Shown: positions 1-8,942, numbered from the stretch's first letter. The stretch: 64,000 bases of DNA from Selenomonadaceae bacterium (GCA_022773425.1 JALFBM010000014.1:1-64000), one strand, 5' to 3'. Made by a program: numbers and translations. Notes: generated by a model from the sequence alone, not told the origin.

Positions 1-1
1 A

Positions 2-175
2 TCGCCTGAGTCACGTTCGCATATCTTGATCAATGTACCGATGGCTAGTCGGGAACAGGCCGTTGCCTTGCCCAGCAAGGAGCACGGTCAACGCCTTTGG
101 AGTGTACAAGAACTTGTGAGTAGTCTCAGGCTTGCCTGGACAAAAGCATACACGATGAAAAAGGAATTTTTCTAG
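2..175 (+). CDS. C-terminal end of an unidentified frame (partial)
   Basis: An open frame enters from the left edge and runs 57 codons to a TAG at 173-175. It ends in a stretch containing LWSVQELVSSLRLAW and a short basic/aromatic tail. I do not recognise the family, and no start is visible because the frame continues off the window. Base composition is less GC-biased than the gene that follows. It could be the tail of a real gene, of a mobile-element gene, or a chance frame. Confidence 0.3.
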   Translation, partial: SPESRSHILINVPMASREQAVALPSKEHGQRLWSVQELVSSLRLAWTKAYTMKKEFF

Positions 176-225
176 ACATAGATAATTTCTATGTTATTCT
201 ATGTTTTTAGTAGCAGGCTTTTTAT

Positions 226-1740
226 ATGAATACTTCGGAAAAAGATATGATGAAACTCGCGAATGGCAGTGATGTCCGCGGTGTTGCCGTCGAGGGCGTG
301 GCGGATGAGCCGGTGACGCTGACGGAGGAGGCGGCGAACCGCATCGCGGCCGGTTTCGTGGAATTCCTCGCCGAGCGCGTCGGCTGCAGCAAGCGCGATC
401 TGCGCATCGCGGTCGGCCACGATACGCGCATTTCGGCGCATCCGCTCAAGAAGGCCGTGCTCTCGGCGCTGACGGCTGAGGGCTGTGTGACGGTGGACTG
501 CGGGCTCGCGTCGACGCCGGCGATGTTCATGTCGACGGTGTTCAAGTCGACGCAGATGGACGGCGCGATCATGATTACGGCCAGCCATCTGCCCTATAAC
601 CGCAACGGGCTGAAATTCTTTACGGTTGACGGCGGCGTCGAGCACGAGGACGTCCTGCAGATCCTGCGCAATGCCTGCCGCCTGCCGGAGCAGCAGGGGG
701 AGCTCGCGCATGTGCAGCGCTATGACCTCATGGAGCGCTACTGCCATTTCCTGCGCAAGAAGATCCGTCAGGCGCTCGATGGCGAGGCGGTCAACCAGCC
801 GCTCAAGGGCATGCACATCGTCGTGGACGCCGGCAACGGCGCGGGCGGCTTCTTCGCGACGCAGATCCTCGGCCGGCTTGGCGCGGATACGACGGGCTCG
901 GTATACCTCGAGCCGGACGGGCATTTCCCCAACCATATCCCGAATCCGGAGAACAAGCAGGCCATGGCGTCGATTCAGAAGGCCGTGCTCAGCAGCCGCG
1001 CGGATCTCGGCTTGATTTTCGATACGGATGTGGACCGCATGAGCGCCGTGCTCGGCAATGGCCGCGAGATTTCTCGCAACGCGCTGATCGCCATGATCGC
1101 GGCGATCCTTGCGCCGGATTATCCGGGCTCGACGATTGTCACGGATTCGGTCACGAGCGACGAGCTCACGGCGTTTTTGACGAAGAAGCTCGGACTCAAG
1201 CATCACCGCTACATGCGCGGCTACAAGAACGTCATTGACGAATGCGCGCGGCTGAACCGCGCCGGCATCGTCTCGCCGCTCGCGATTGAGACGAGCGGAC
1301 ACGGCGCGCTCTCGGAAAACTACTATCTCGATGACGGGGCGTATCTCGCGGTGAAGCTGCTCGTCGCGGCGACGAAGATGAAGCGCCAGGGCAAGAAGCT
1401 GTCCACGCTGATCAAGGATCTCGGTGAACCGCTCGAGGCGCGCGAGTACCGCATGTGCATCAAGGGCGTGGAGGATTTCCGCGGCTACGGCGAGGGTGTT
1501 TTGAAGACGTTTGCGCAGCGCGCGCAGGAAAAGGGCCTGAAGCTCGCGGATCCGAACTACGAGGGCGTGCGCCTTGTGTTCCCCGACGGTTGGGCGCTGC
1601 TGCGCCTGTCGCTGCATGACCCGAATATGCCGCTGAACGTCGAGTCCCGCAAAGAGGGCGGCGTAAAGGCCATCGCCGCGCAGGTCAAGGATCTGCTCGA
1701 GGGCTTTGCCTCGCTCGACACCTCTGTTCTCGACAGCTGA
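226..1740 (+). CDS. Phosphomannomutase/phosphoglucomutase (alpha-D-phosphohexomutase)
   Basis: The protein interconverts hexose 1- and 6-phosphates in the cytoplasm to supply sugar nucleotides. The four landmarks of the superfamily are present: the phosphoserine loop TASHLPYNRNG near residue 118 (catalytic Ser120), the metal loop DTDVDR at 266-271, the sugar-binding ETSGHG loop near 364, and a C-terminal phosphate-binding region around LRLSLHDPN. The catalytic loop reads TASHLP where TASHNP is common, a known variant type. Length (504 aa) is usual. Two further ATGs at 247 and 250 (before KLANGSDVRG) fit homologue N-termini better and have a weak purine-rich site upstream, so the true start may be there. 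Mannose versus glucose preference cannot be told from the sequence. Confidence 0.9.
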   Translation: MNTSEKDMMKLANGSDVRGVAVEGVADEPVTLTEEAANRIAAGFVEFLAERVGCSKRDLRIAVGHDTRISAHPLKKAVLSALTAEGCVTVDCGLASTPAMFMSTVFKSTQMDGAIMITASHLPYNRNGLKFFTVDGGVEHEDVLQILRNACRLPEQQGELAHVQRYDLMERYCHFLRKKIRQALDGEAVNQPLKGMHIVVDAGNGAGGFFATQILGRLGADTTGSVYLEPDGHFPNHIPNPENKQAMASIQKAVLSSRADLGLIFDTDVDRMSAVLGNGREISRNALIAMIAAILAPDYPGSTIVTDSVTSDELTAFLTKKLGLKHHRYMRGYKNVIDECARLNRAGIVSPLAIETSGHGALSENYYLDDGAYLAVKLLVAATKMKRQGKKLSTLIKDLGEPLEAREYRMCIKGVEDFRGYGEGVLKTFAQRAQEKGLKLADPNYEGVRLVFPDGWALLRLSLHDPNMPLNVESRKEGGVKAIAAQVKDLLEGFASLDTSVLDS

Positions 1741-1743
1741 GGG

Positions 1744-1772
1744 TTCTCAAATCTTGTGCTCTGTGCTATAAT
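1744..1772 (+). promoter_or_regulatory. Promoter of a predicted antisense RNA
   Basis: TTCTCA at 1744-1749 and TATAAT at 1767-1772 are separated by exactly 17 bases, directly after the phosphohexomutase stop. The predicted start is near 1779. The transcript would run into the terminator at 1843-1888. Confidence 0.55.
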
Positions 1773-1778
1773 AAAATA

Positions 1779-1888
1779 TAGAAAAGACCACCGATAGACG
1801 GATCTCATTCCCGCTCGTTGGTTGACATTACATTTTTGCAAGGTAACCGCTAAGCTGGCGAGCTTTTGATGGCGGTTACTTTTCTTTT
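1779..1888 (+). ncRNA. Predicted ~110-nt antisense RNA with intrinsic terminator (type I antitoxin-like)
   Basis: No reading frame of note lies between the promoter at 1744-1772 and a strong hairpin. The hairpin pairs GTAACCGC at 1843-1850 with GCGGTTAC at 1872-1879, has an inner AAGCT/AGCTT stem, and is followed by TTTTCTTTT. The 3' end overlaps the 3' end of the opposite-strand hydrophobic micro-ORF at 1876-1941. This convergent 3'-overlap arrangement is that of Firmicutes type I toxin-antitoxin loci such as TxpA/RatA. The function is inferred from architecture only. Confidence 0.45.
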
Positions 1889-1941
1889 ATGACGATTAAT
1901 ATGAGCAACAGCAGAAGCAGTTGCATCGAACCATCATTCAA
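1876..1941 (-). CDS. Hydrophobic micro-protein, type I toxin-like
   Basis: A minus-strand frame ends at 1876 with the residues MQLLLLLLILIVIKEK, a single hydrophobic segment followed by a charged tail, typical of membrane-acting type I toxins. The same frame stays open upstream to an ATG at 2031 (51 codons, a Lys/Arg/Gly-rich N-terminus with KPRKRGGK). That ATG overlaps the extended -10 element at 2022-2030, so a transcript from this promoter would start inside the frame. I therefore prefer the TTG at 1941, preceded by GGGGTGGG, giving 21 codons; the ATG at 1926 is another option. The stop codon lies inside the terminator of the opposing RNA. Confidence 0.45.
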   Translation of the reverse strand: MNDGSMQLLLLLLILIVIKEK

Positions 1942-2021
1942 TTTCCCACCCCGCTTCCGAGGTTTATTTCGACCCTTTCTGCGAGAAGGAGAACCGCCTA
2001 CCGTTTCTGGTGGCCAACTAC

Positions 2022-2030
2022 AGTATAACA
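2022..2030 (-). promoter_or_regulatory. Extended -10 promoter for the micro-ORF
   Basis: Read on the minus strand this is TG-T-TATACT, an extended -10 element without a clear -35. The predicted transcript starts near 2015 and has a 5' leader of about 75 nt that contains a short CCTTCT/AGAAAGG hairpin. Confidence 0.4.
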
Positions 2031-2047
2031 TATATTTCTGTGCAGCA

Positions 2048-2083
2048 GCATTGCCAATGAAAAAATATTGGCGATGCTTTTTT
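2048..2083 (+). terminator. Intrinsic terminator
   Basis: GCATTGCCAAT at 2048-2058 pairs with ATTGGCGATGC at 2067-2077 (one G-T pair) and is followed by six T. It insulates the restriction-modification gene from plus-strand transcription through the locus to its left. Confidence 0.7.
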
Positions 2084-2090
2084 GTATGTT

Positions 2091-2119
2091 TTGCGAAAAA
2101 GGGGCAATGAAGGTAAAAT
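2091..2119 (+). promoter_or_regulatory. Promoter of the restriction-modification gene
   Basis: TTGCGA at 2091-2096, a 17-base spacer and TAAAAT at 2114-2119, placed about 38 bases before the chosen start at 2157. Confidence 0.45.
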
Positions 2120-2156
2120 AGAGAATAAGAGATTTTTGAAGAGAGCAGGGATTACG

Positions 2157-5100
2157 ATGAGGAATACCTCTACGGCTGCGGCGGAGTTTGCGAAGAAGTG
2201 GGCTGGAGCCGGTGATGAGAAACAGGATAGCCAGCGGTTCTGGATTGAGCTTTTACAGAAGGTTTATGGCGTAGAGGATCCGGCGAATTTCGTTCAGTTC
2301 GAAACGCGGGTTAAGCTGAAACATACGTCGTTCATCGACGTGATGATTCCGGCAACGCATACGATGATTGAGCAGAAGTCGCTCGGCAAGAATCTCCGTG
2401 AGCCAATCAAGCAGGCAGACGGCTCGCTGCTGACGCCTTTTGAGCAGGCGAAGCGTTATGCGGATGCCTTGCCGTATTCGGAGCGCCCTCGGTGGATTGT
2501 GAGCTGCAATTTCTCGGACTTTCTGGTCTATGACATGGAGCGCCCGAATGACGATCCGGAGCATATTGAACTGAAGAATCTTGGCAAGGACTATTACCGG
2601 CTGCAGTTCATGGTGGATGTGGCAGACAGCCATGTCGTGAAGGAAATGGAAATTTCCCGCGATGCAGGCACGTTGGTGGGGAAAATCTACGATGCTCTGC
2701 TGCCGGAATACGGGGAACATCCTACGGCGAAGGATCTGCAGGACCTCAACAAGTTCATTGTACGGCTGGTATTCTGCTTCTACGAAGAGGACGCTGAACT
2801 TTTCGGTCGGCGCGGTATGTTCCATGATTATATGGAGACGTTCAGCAAACAGCATTTTCGCGACGGGCTGATGCAGCTCTTTCGTGTACTGGATCAGAAG
2901 GAGGACGAGCGCGACCGCTTCATGGATCCGCAGCTTGCCGCGTTCCCGTACGTTAATGGCTCACTCTTTGCCGAGGAAGTTCCGATTCCACCAATCAGTG
3001 AAAGTACGCGTGAGCTGATTTTGGGCGAGGGTTGCGCCTTTGACTGGGAAGGCATCTCTCCGACGATTTTCGGTGCTATCTTCGAGAGTACGCTGAACCC
3101 TGAGACACGACGGCAGGGCGGCATGCACTATACGAGTGTCCAGAACATCCACAAGGTCATCGACCCGCTATTCTTGGATGCATACAAGGAGAAGTTCAGT
3201 GAGGCGATGGAGGAGCGCGTTGATACGAAGCGCGTGGCGAAGCTGAAAGCACTGCAGAATGAGCTGGCGAGCGGAAAGTATTTCGATCCAGCCTGCGGCT
3301 CGGGCAATTTCCTAACGGAAAGCTATCTCTCGTTGCGGCGGCTCGAGAACGATATCGTGCGCGAAATCCTCAAGGCAAAAGGCGCTGGTTCGCAGGTGCT
3401 TGGTTTTGGGTTCGATGAGGGCGATGAGAACGCCTTCATAAAGGTATCCATCCAGCAGTTCTACGGTATCGAGATCAACGATTTCGCCGTTTCGGTCGCA
3501 AAGACCGCCATGTGGATTGCCGAGGCGCAGATGTTCCAGCAGACGCAGGACATCGTCTATCGCGAGATGGACTTCCTGCCTCTGCACAGCTATACCAACA
3601 TCCACGAAGGCAACGCCCTGCGCATGGACTGGAAAGAAATCCTGCCACCAGCTGACAACGTGAAAATCCTAGGCAATCCGCCGTTCGTGGGCTACTCTAA
3701 TCAGTCGAAAGAGCAGAAGGTAGATATTGCCTCTATATATGTTGATAAAGCAGGGAAAACATATAAAAGAGCAGGGAAAATTGATTATGTTTCCTGTTGG
3801 TATTTTAAGGCAGCTTCATATATTTCGGGCACAAAAGCAGAATGTGCCTATGTATCCACAAATTCTATTACGCAGGGAGAGCAGGTGGCTGCTGTATGGA
3901 AGCCACTATATGAACGTTTTGGCATTCATATTGATTTTGCGTATAGAACCTTTAACTGGACCAGCGAAAGTAAGGATAAAGCGCATGTACATTGTGTGAT
4001 TATCGGCTTCAGTATTGCCAATAATTCCCGGGAAAAAGTCATTTATACTGATAATGCTGCGCATAAGGCAGATGTTGGTATTACGCCCTATCTTACTGAT
4101 GGAAAACCGATATTTATTGAGAATCGGACGAAGCCATTGTGTGCTGTCCCGAAAATGAAAGGCGGAAACAGACCTGCGGATGGTGGTCATTTGATTTTGA
4201 GCAGGGAGGAAATGGAAAATCTTGTTGCAAAAGAACCCGCTGCAAAAAAATATGTCCGTAAATTTTCAATGGGAGCGGATTACCTCCACAATAAGTATCG
4301 CTATTGTTTATGGCTGGTAGGCGTGTCACCGGCAGAACTTCGTAATATGCCTTTGGTTATGAGGCGTGTGGAAGCTTGTAGACAAGACCGGCTTAATGGT
4401 GCCCCAGATCGACAAAAACTTGCAGATACACCGACGCTTTTCCGCGAGCAGATGAACCCGGCGCACTATCTTGCAATTCCTGTGGTTTCATCGCAGAGAC
4501 GACGATACATTCCGATAGGATTCTTAGATGATTCGGTTATACCTGGTAATAAATTGATGATGGTAGAAGCTGGACTATATGAGTTTGGTATCCTTATATC
4601 GAATGTGCATATGTCATGGATGAGAGCTTTGGCGGGAAGATTGAAAAGCGACTATAGTTACTCAGCAGGCATCGTTTACAATAATTTTCCTTGGCCGGAG
4701 CCGACGCCAGAACAGAAGGCGAGAATCGAGCAGACGGCACAGGGAATCTTGGATGCGCGTGCGCTTTATCCGGACAGTTCCCTTGCCGACCTCTATGATC
4801 CGGTAAATATGCCGCCGGAACTTCGTAACGCCCATCGCGCGAACGACAAGGCAGTCATGCAGGCGTATGGCTTCTGGGGCAGGCTCAACAGCGAATCCGA
4901 CTGCGTGGCCGAGCTCATGAAGCTCTATCAGAAGCTTGTCGAGGATGAATCTGCGGCGACGAAACCGAAGAAGCGTCAGAAGGCCGCAAAGAAACCGGCA
5001 GAGCCGACCGATGCAGACATCATCGCGTCTCTGCTGCAGCATCCGCAGGATGACGGTGCGGCAGCTCTTCCGGATTTCCTATCCTATCTCAAGACCTTCA

Positions 5101-5312
5101 CCGATACGGCCAATTTCGCCAACGAACTGAACGGAACAACCCTTCCCGCCATTTTCGAGCAGAAACGCTATGAGAACGCAGACCGGCATCAATGCCATAT
5201 CATCCTCGCCATGATCGGCATGGAGAACCAGCTTTTCGGTAATAGCTTCGCTGCCCGTTGGCAGCAAGGTCAGATTCAGTCGGTCCTTCACCGCCTTGCT
5301 GCTCTGCTATGA
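2157..5312 (+). CDS. MmeI-like (type IIL/IIG) fused restriction endonuclease-adenine methyltransferase
   Basis: A 1051-residue enzyme that combines a nuclease and an N6-adenine methyltransferase on one chain. The N-terminal PD-(D/E)XK nuclease shows D61, E72 and K74 (the D-X10-E-X-K pattern of MmeI). After a helical linker comes SAM motif I, FDPACGSGNF at 376-385, and the catalytic NPPF at 507-510, then a target-recognition region and a Lys-rich C-terminal extension. The frame is open from 2082, but ATG 2157 is preceded by a purine-rich AGAGCAGGG, so I start there. Residues about 522-845 are encoded by clearly more A/T-rich DNA (3720-4690) than the flanks, as expected if the recognition domain was exchanged. 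No separate methylase or specificity gene lies nearby, consistent with a stand-alone system. Confidence 0.88.
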   Translation: MRNTSTAAAEFAKKWAGAGDEKQDSQRFWIELLQKVYGVEDPANFVQFETRVKLKHTSFIDVMIPATHTMIEQKSLGKNLREPIKQADGSLLTPFEQAKRYADALPYSERPRWIVSCNFSDFLVYDMERPNDDPEHIELKNLGKDYYRLQFMVDVADSHVVKEMEISRDAGTLVGKIYDALLPEYGEHPTAKDLQDLNKFIVRLVFCFYEEDAELFGRRGMFHDYMETFSKQHFRDGLMQLFRVLDQKEDERDRFMDPQLAAFPYVNGSLFAEEVPIPPISESTRELILGEGCAFDWEGISPTIFGAIFESTLNPETRRQGGMHYTSVQNIHKVIDPLFLDAYKEKFSEAMEERVDTKRVAKLKALQNELASGKYFDPACGSGNFLTESYLSLRRLENDIVREILKAKGAGSQVLGFGFDEGDENAFIKVSIQQFYGIEINDFAVSVAKTAMWIAEAQMFQQTQDIVYREMDFLPLHSYTNIHEGNALRMDWKEILPPADNVKILGNPPFVGYSNQSKEQKVDIASIYVDKAGKTYKRAGKIDYVSCWYFKAASYISGTKAECAYVSTNSITQGEQVAAVWKPLYERFGIHIDFAYRTFNWTSESKDKAHVHCVIIGFSIANNSREKVIYTDNAAHKADVGITPYLTDGKPIFIENRTKPLCAVPKMKGGNRPADGGHLILSREEMENLVAKEPAAKKYVRKFSMGADYLHNKYRYCLWLVGVSPAELRNMPLVMRRVEACRQDRLNGAPDRQKLADTPTLFREQMNPAHYLAIPVVSSQRRRYIPIGFLDDSVIPGNKLMMVEAGLYEFGILISNVHMSWMRALAGRLKSDYSYSAGIVYNNFPWPEPTPEQKARIEQTAQGILDARALYPDSSLADLYDPVNMPPELRNAHRANDKAVMQAYGFWGRLNSESDCVAELMKLYQKLVEDESAATKPKKRQKAAKKPAEPTDADIIASLLQHPQDDGAAALPDFLSYLKTFTDTANFANELNGTTLPAIFEQKRYENADRHQCHIILAMIGMENQLFGNSFAARWQQGQIQSVLHRLAALL

Positions 5313-5353
5313 TGGAGCTGAAGCAGAATAAAGGTTCTTTAGCACCTGCTCGC

Positions 5354-5382
5354 AAGACACGGCTATATTTTCATGTTATAAT
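5354..5382 (+). promoter_or_regulatory. Promoter of the yybS-gdpP-rplI operon
   Basis: AAGACA at 5354-5359, 17 bases, TATAAT at 5377-5382. The inferred start near 5389 lies after the first in-frame ATG (5388), which argues for a downstream translation start of yybS. Confidence 0.5.
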
Positions 5383-5441
5383 GTCAAATGGTATATAAGC
5401 TTTTGGGAAACAGAATGCCCGGAGAAGAGGGGAGAACACAG

Positions 5442-6401
5442 TTGTATCAGCAGAAACTCACGCCGCTTACGGAGAGCGGCCTGCTCGCGGCGCTGTCCGT
5501 GGTGCTCGCTTTCGCGGCCGTCTATCTGCCGGTCATCGGGATCGTGGCGACGCTCATCTGGCCGCTGCCGGTCCTCGTGCTCGTCGTGCGGCATGGCCTG
5601 CGCTGGGGCGTGATGGGCGTACTGACGGCGGGCGTGCTCATGGCGCTGGTCCTCGAGCCGATGCTCGCCGTGCGCATGGTGCTGTCCTTTGGCTTTACGG
5701 GGCTCGCCCTTGGCTGGGGGTTCCGCAAACGATGGTCCGGCGCAAGAATTTTCGGCATCGGACTGCTGTTTTCCGTCCTCGGCAAGCTCGGGACCATCGC
5801 GCTGCTGTTTTTCGTGACCGGTATTGACCCGCTGCACGCGCAGCTCGACGCGCTGCACGCGACGTTCGACCAGACGTTTGCTCTCTACGAGGCGGTCGGG
5901 ATACCGGCGGGCGAGCTCGAGCAGAGCCGCGAGCAGATCCGGCAGGGCATGAAGTTCGTGACACTGCTGATCCCGCTCGTCGTGTTGTTCATGGGACTCT
6001 TCGATACGACGGTGTCCTATCTGCTCGGCGGGAAAGTGCTCCGGCGGCTCGGCCACGATGTGCACACGATGCCGCCGTTTCACGCGTGGCATCTCCCGCG
6101 GTTTTTCGCGTATCTGTTCGGGTTCGCGCTCGTCGGTATCTACTGGGGCGGATCGCGGCAGATCGACTGGCTCTACAAGCTGTCGATGAATCTGGAGATC
6201 CTCGCGATCTGCGCGGGCTTCGTGCAGGGCCTTTCGCTGCTGTCTTATTTGATGAAGCAGTATAGGCTCGCGGGTATCTGGCGCTTTCTGATTTACATGC
6301 TCGTGCTGTTTAGCGGCTTTCTTCTGCAGCTCGTCGCTTTTTCCGGGCTCGTGGATATGGTTTTCGATTACCGGCGCCGGTTTGAGCGGAGACTCCGATA
6401 A
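5442..6401 (+). CDS. yybS: YybS-like DUF2232 integral membrane protein
   Basis: A polytopic membrane protein of about 319 residues with roughly eight hydrophobic segments starting at LLAALSVVLAFAAVYLPVIG. It matches the DUF2232/YybS family by its position just before the c-di-AMP phosphodiesterase and L9, the order known from Bacillus. The biochemical role of the family is not established; a resemblance to small-molecule (ECF S-component-like) carriers has been proposed. I choose TTG 5442, which has GAGGGGAG seven bases upstream. The upstream ATGs at 5388 and 5415 lack a good ribosome site, and 5388 sits before the predicted transcript start. Confidence 0.8.
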   Translation: MYQQKLTPLTESGLLAALSVVLAFAAVYLPVIGIVATLIWPLPVLVLVVRHGLRWGVMGVLTAGVLMALVLEPMLAVRMVLSFGFTGLALGWGFRKRWSGARIFGIGLLFSVLGKLGTIALLFFVTGIDPLHAQLDALHATFDQTFALYEAVGIPAGELEQSREQIRQGMKFVTLLIPLVVLFMGLFDTTVSYLLGGKVLRRLGHDVHTMPPFHAWHLPRFFAYLFGFALVGIYWGGSRQIDWLYKLSMNLEILAICAGFVQGLSLLSYLMKQYRLAGIWRFLIYMLVLFSGFLLQLVAFSGLVDMVFDYRRRFERRLR

Positions 6402-6433
6402 GGGGGCCGCACCGGCTTAGGAGATGATAGATT

Positions 6434-8443
6434 ATGCCTCGGAATATGTCCGCGTGGATGGATCTTACCCTGCAGCTCGTCATTATGCTGACGCTGATCG
6501 GGATTCTCGCCTGTTACAATGTCTACGCGGCGGCCGCCGCGCTCGTCCTGTGGTTTTGCCTCGTGCTGTTCGCGCACGAACGCTGCAGGGACCGCTCGAG
6601 GCGGTTCACCCGCTACTGCAAGAACATCGTGCAGAACATCGGCGAGATGACGACCTACGCCGTCGAGGAGTTGCCGCAGGCCATTCTCGTGGTCACGGCA
6701 GACGGGCGGCTGCAATGGTTTAACACGAATCTAGAAAAATGTCTGGGCTTCCGCCCGGATGAAAATACCGATGTCAAGGATTTCTGGCCAGGCTTCATCA
6801 TTTCCCCGGTCTGGGGAACGGAAGGCGAGTACGTCTTCGCGCACGAGAATACCTACTATCAGGTGAAGTACCGGCCGGTCCCGCTGCCGCCGCATCAGGA
6901 CCCGCTCATGGCGTTCTACGTGCAGGATATCACGCAGTTCGAGACGATGCGGAAGGAATTCATCGAGAGCCGGACGGTGCTCGCCTATATCCAGATCGAC
7001 AACTATGACGAGGTTATGCAGGGACAGTCCGATGCGGAATGCGCGGCGCTGCTGCTCTCGGTCAATCAGCTGCTCGACGGCTGGCTCAAGGAGCTCGGCG
7101 GTTTTATGCGCCGCGTGTCGGAGGATCAGTACATCGCCGTACTCGACCGCAAGGCGCTCGAGCAGGCCATGCATGAAAAATTCGATATTCTCGACAAGGT
7201 CCGTCAGCTCCAGAACACGAACCGGCTGCCGGTCACGCTTTCGATGGGTATGGCCGTTGCCGATAAGCAGAGCCTCAAGGCGCTCGGCAGCCAGGCACAG
7301 GCGGGCCTCGACCTTGCGCTCGGGCGCGGTGGTGACCAGGTCGCCGTGAATATCGGCGGCAAGACGCAGTTCTTCGGCGGCCGCGCGAAGGCGGTCGAGA
7401 AGCATACGCGCGTTAAAGCGCGCGTCGTCGCGCATGCCATCCGGGAGATCATGGAGGGTGCGGATGCCGTCTACATCATGGGACACCATAACGAGGATTT
7501 CGACTGCTTCGGCGCGTCCATCGGCATCGCGCGCATGGCAAGGCATCTGAAGAAACCCGTCCGCATTGTGCTTTCGAATACGAACGAGGGGATCGAGAAG
7601 TTCCAGGGACTCCTGCGCGGGCATGAGAATTTCGAGGATCTCTTTGTCCACGAGGAAGATGTGATGAATCTGACGGCGCTGAATCCCGTGCTCTTTGTCG
7701 TCGACACGCATATCCCACATCTCGTGGCTGCGCCGTCCCTGCTCGAGCGGATCCCGCAGGTCGTCGTCATCGACCATCACCGGCGCAGCGAGGACTTTAT
7801 CCGCAATCCGCTGCTCGTCTACATCGAGCCGGCTTCGAGCTCCGTCAGCGAGCTCGTGACGGAGCTGCTGATGTATTTTAGCGACAACATGCGGCTTTCC
7901 CGGCTCGACGCGACCGCGCTCTACTCGGGCATTGTCGTCGATACGAAGAATTTCGCCGTGCAGACCGGCGTCCGCACGTTCGATGCGGCGGCGTATCTGC
8001 GGCGCAGCGGCGCGGATCCGGTGCTCGTCCGCCATCTGTTCCGCACGGATTATGAGACGACCGTCATTCTGTCGCGCGCCAAGGCGAATTCGAAATTCTA
8101 CCCGGGCGGGCTCATCGTCACCTCCATTCAGGAGCCGCGGCCCGATATCACGATCATCGCGGCGCAGGCCGCGGACGCGCTGCTCAGCATCGAGGGCGCA
8201 CAGATGACGATCGTCGTGTTCCAGCTCGACAAGGATACCGTCGGCATCAGCGCGCGCTCGACCGGCGAGGCGAACGTGCAGGTCATCATGGAGGCGTTCG
8301 GCGGCGGCGGCCACCAGAACGTCGCCGGCGCCCAGATTAAGGGCGCGGATCTCGAGGAAATCAAGGCGAAGGCCATTGCGCTCAGCCAAAAGTATATAGA
8401 GGAGAATGATCAAGATGAAAGTGATCTTACAGCAGGACGTTAA
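6434..8443 (+). CDS. gdpP: Cyclic-di-AMP phosphodiesterase GdpP (YybT)
   Basis: Membrane-bound enzyme that hydrolyses c-di-AMP and thereby sets osmolyte, potassium and wall homeostasis. The order is canonical: two N-terminal membrane helices (about residues 8-50), a PAS-like domain (about 75-165), a degenerate GGDEF domain (about 170-300), a DHH domain with GHHNEDFDCFGA, DTHIPH and IDHHRRSED motifs (metal ligands), and a C-terminal DHHA1 domain ending with GGGGHQNVAG. Length (669 aa) is normal. The start at 6434 has AGGAG ten bases upstream. The 3' end overlaps the start of rplI, indicating translational coupling. Confidence 0.95.
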   Translation: MPRNMSAWMDLTLQLVIMLTLIGILACYNVYAAAAALVLWFCLVLFAHERCRDRSRRFTRYCKNIVQNIGEMTTYAVEELPQAILVVTADGRLQWFNTNLEKCLGFRPDENTDVKDFWPGFIISPVWGTEGEYVFAHENTYYQVKYRPVPLPPHQDPLMAFYVQDITQFETMRKEFIESRTVLAYIQIDNYDEVMQGQSDAECAALLLSVNQLLDGWLKELGGFMRRVSEDQYIAVLDRKALEQAMHEKFDILDKVRQLQNTNRLPVTLSMGMAVADKQSLKALGSQAQAGLDLALGRGGDQVAVNIGGKTQFFGGRAKAVEKHTRVKARVVAHAIREIMEGADAVYIMGHHNEDFDCFGASIGIARMARHLKKPVRIVLSNTNEGIEKFQGLLRGHENFEDLFVHEEDVMNLTALNPVLFVVDTHIPHLVAAPSLLERIPQVVVIDHHRRSEDFIRNPLLVYIEPASSSVSELVTELLMYFSDNMRLSRLDATALYSGIVVDTKNFAVQTGVRTFDAAAYLRRSGADPVLVRHLFRTDYETTVILSRAKANSKFYPGGLIVTSIQEPRPDITIIAAQAADALLSIEGAQMTIVVFQLDKDTVGISARSTGEANVQVIMEAFGGGGHQNVAGAQIKGADLEEIKAKAIALSQKYIEENDQDESDLTAGR

Positions 8444-8858
8444 AAAGCTCGGCAAGAAGGGCGATATCGTAGAGGTTTCGGAAGGCTACGGCCGCAATTT
8501 CCTGTTGCCGCGCAAGGCGGCGGTCCCGGCCACGGCATCGAACCTGAACGTCGCCGAGGCAAAGGCGGGGTCCAAGGCGCGCAAGGCGGCGATGGAGACC
8601 GACGAGGCACGCCTCATGGCGAAGCAGCTCGAGAAGGTCGAGGTCACGATTCCCGTGCGCATCGGTGAGGGCGGCAAGCTTTTCGGCAGCGTGACGGGCA
8701 AAGACGTCGCGAACGCGCTGAAGAAGCTCAATATCGATATCGACAAGCGCAAGATCAGCCTGAAGGGCGAGGTCACCGGAGAGGGCACCTATGACGCCGT
8801 CATCAAGGTACACCCGTCGATTACGAGCACCATCAAGGTGCACGTCGTTGCCGCGTAA
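8415..8858 (+). CDS. rplI: 50S ribosomal protein L9
   Basis: Binds 23S rRNA and spans the ribosome surface through its long central helix. The N-terminal rRNA-binding motif MKVILQQDVKKLGKKGDIVEV and the GYGRNFLLPRKAA segment are classical. Length from ATG 8415 is 147 aa. An ATG at 8406 sits one base from the AGGAG, too close; 8415 has proper spacing and matches the family N-terminus. The gene begins inside the last 29 bases of gdpP. Confidence 0.96.
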   Translation: MKVILQQDVKKLGKKGDIVEVSEGYGRNFLLPRKAAVPATASNLNVAEAKAGSKARKAAMETDEARLMAKQLEKVEVTIPVRIGEGGKLFGSVTGKDVANALKKLNIDIDKRKISLKGEVTGEGTYDAVIKVHPSITSTIKVHVVAA

Positions 8859-8876
8859 GTTTTCCACGGAATCGAG

Positions 8877-8910
8877 AAAGAAAGCCATCCGGCAGGAAGG
8901 CTTTCTTTTT
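8877..8910 (+). terminator. Intrinsic terminator after rplI
   Basis: AAAGAAAGCC at 8877-8886 pairs with GGCTTTCTTT at 8899-8908, with further T. It separates rplI from the lon gene, which has its own ribosome site. Confidence 0.8.
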
Positions 8911-8942
8911 GTCCATACAGAGGAAGGAAATCAATCGATACT

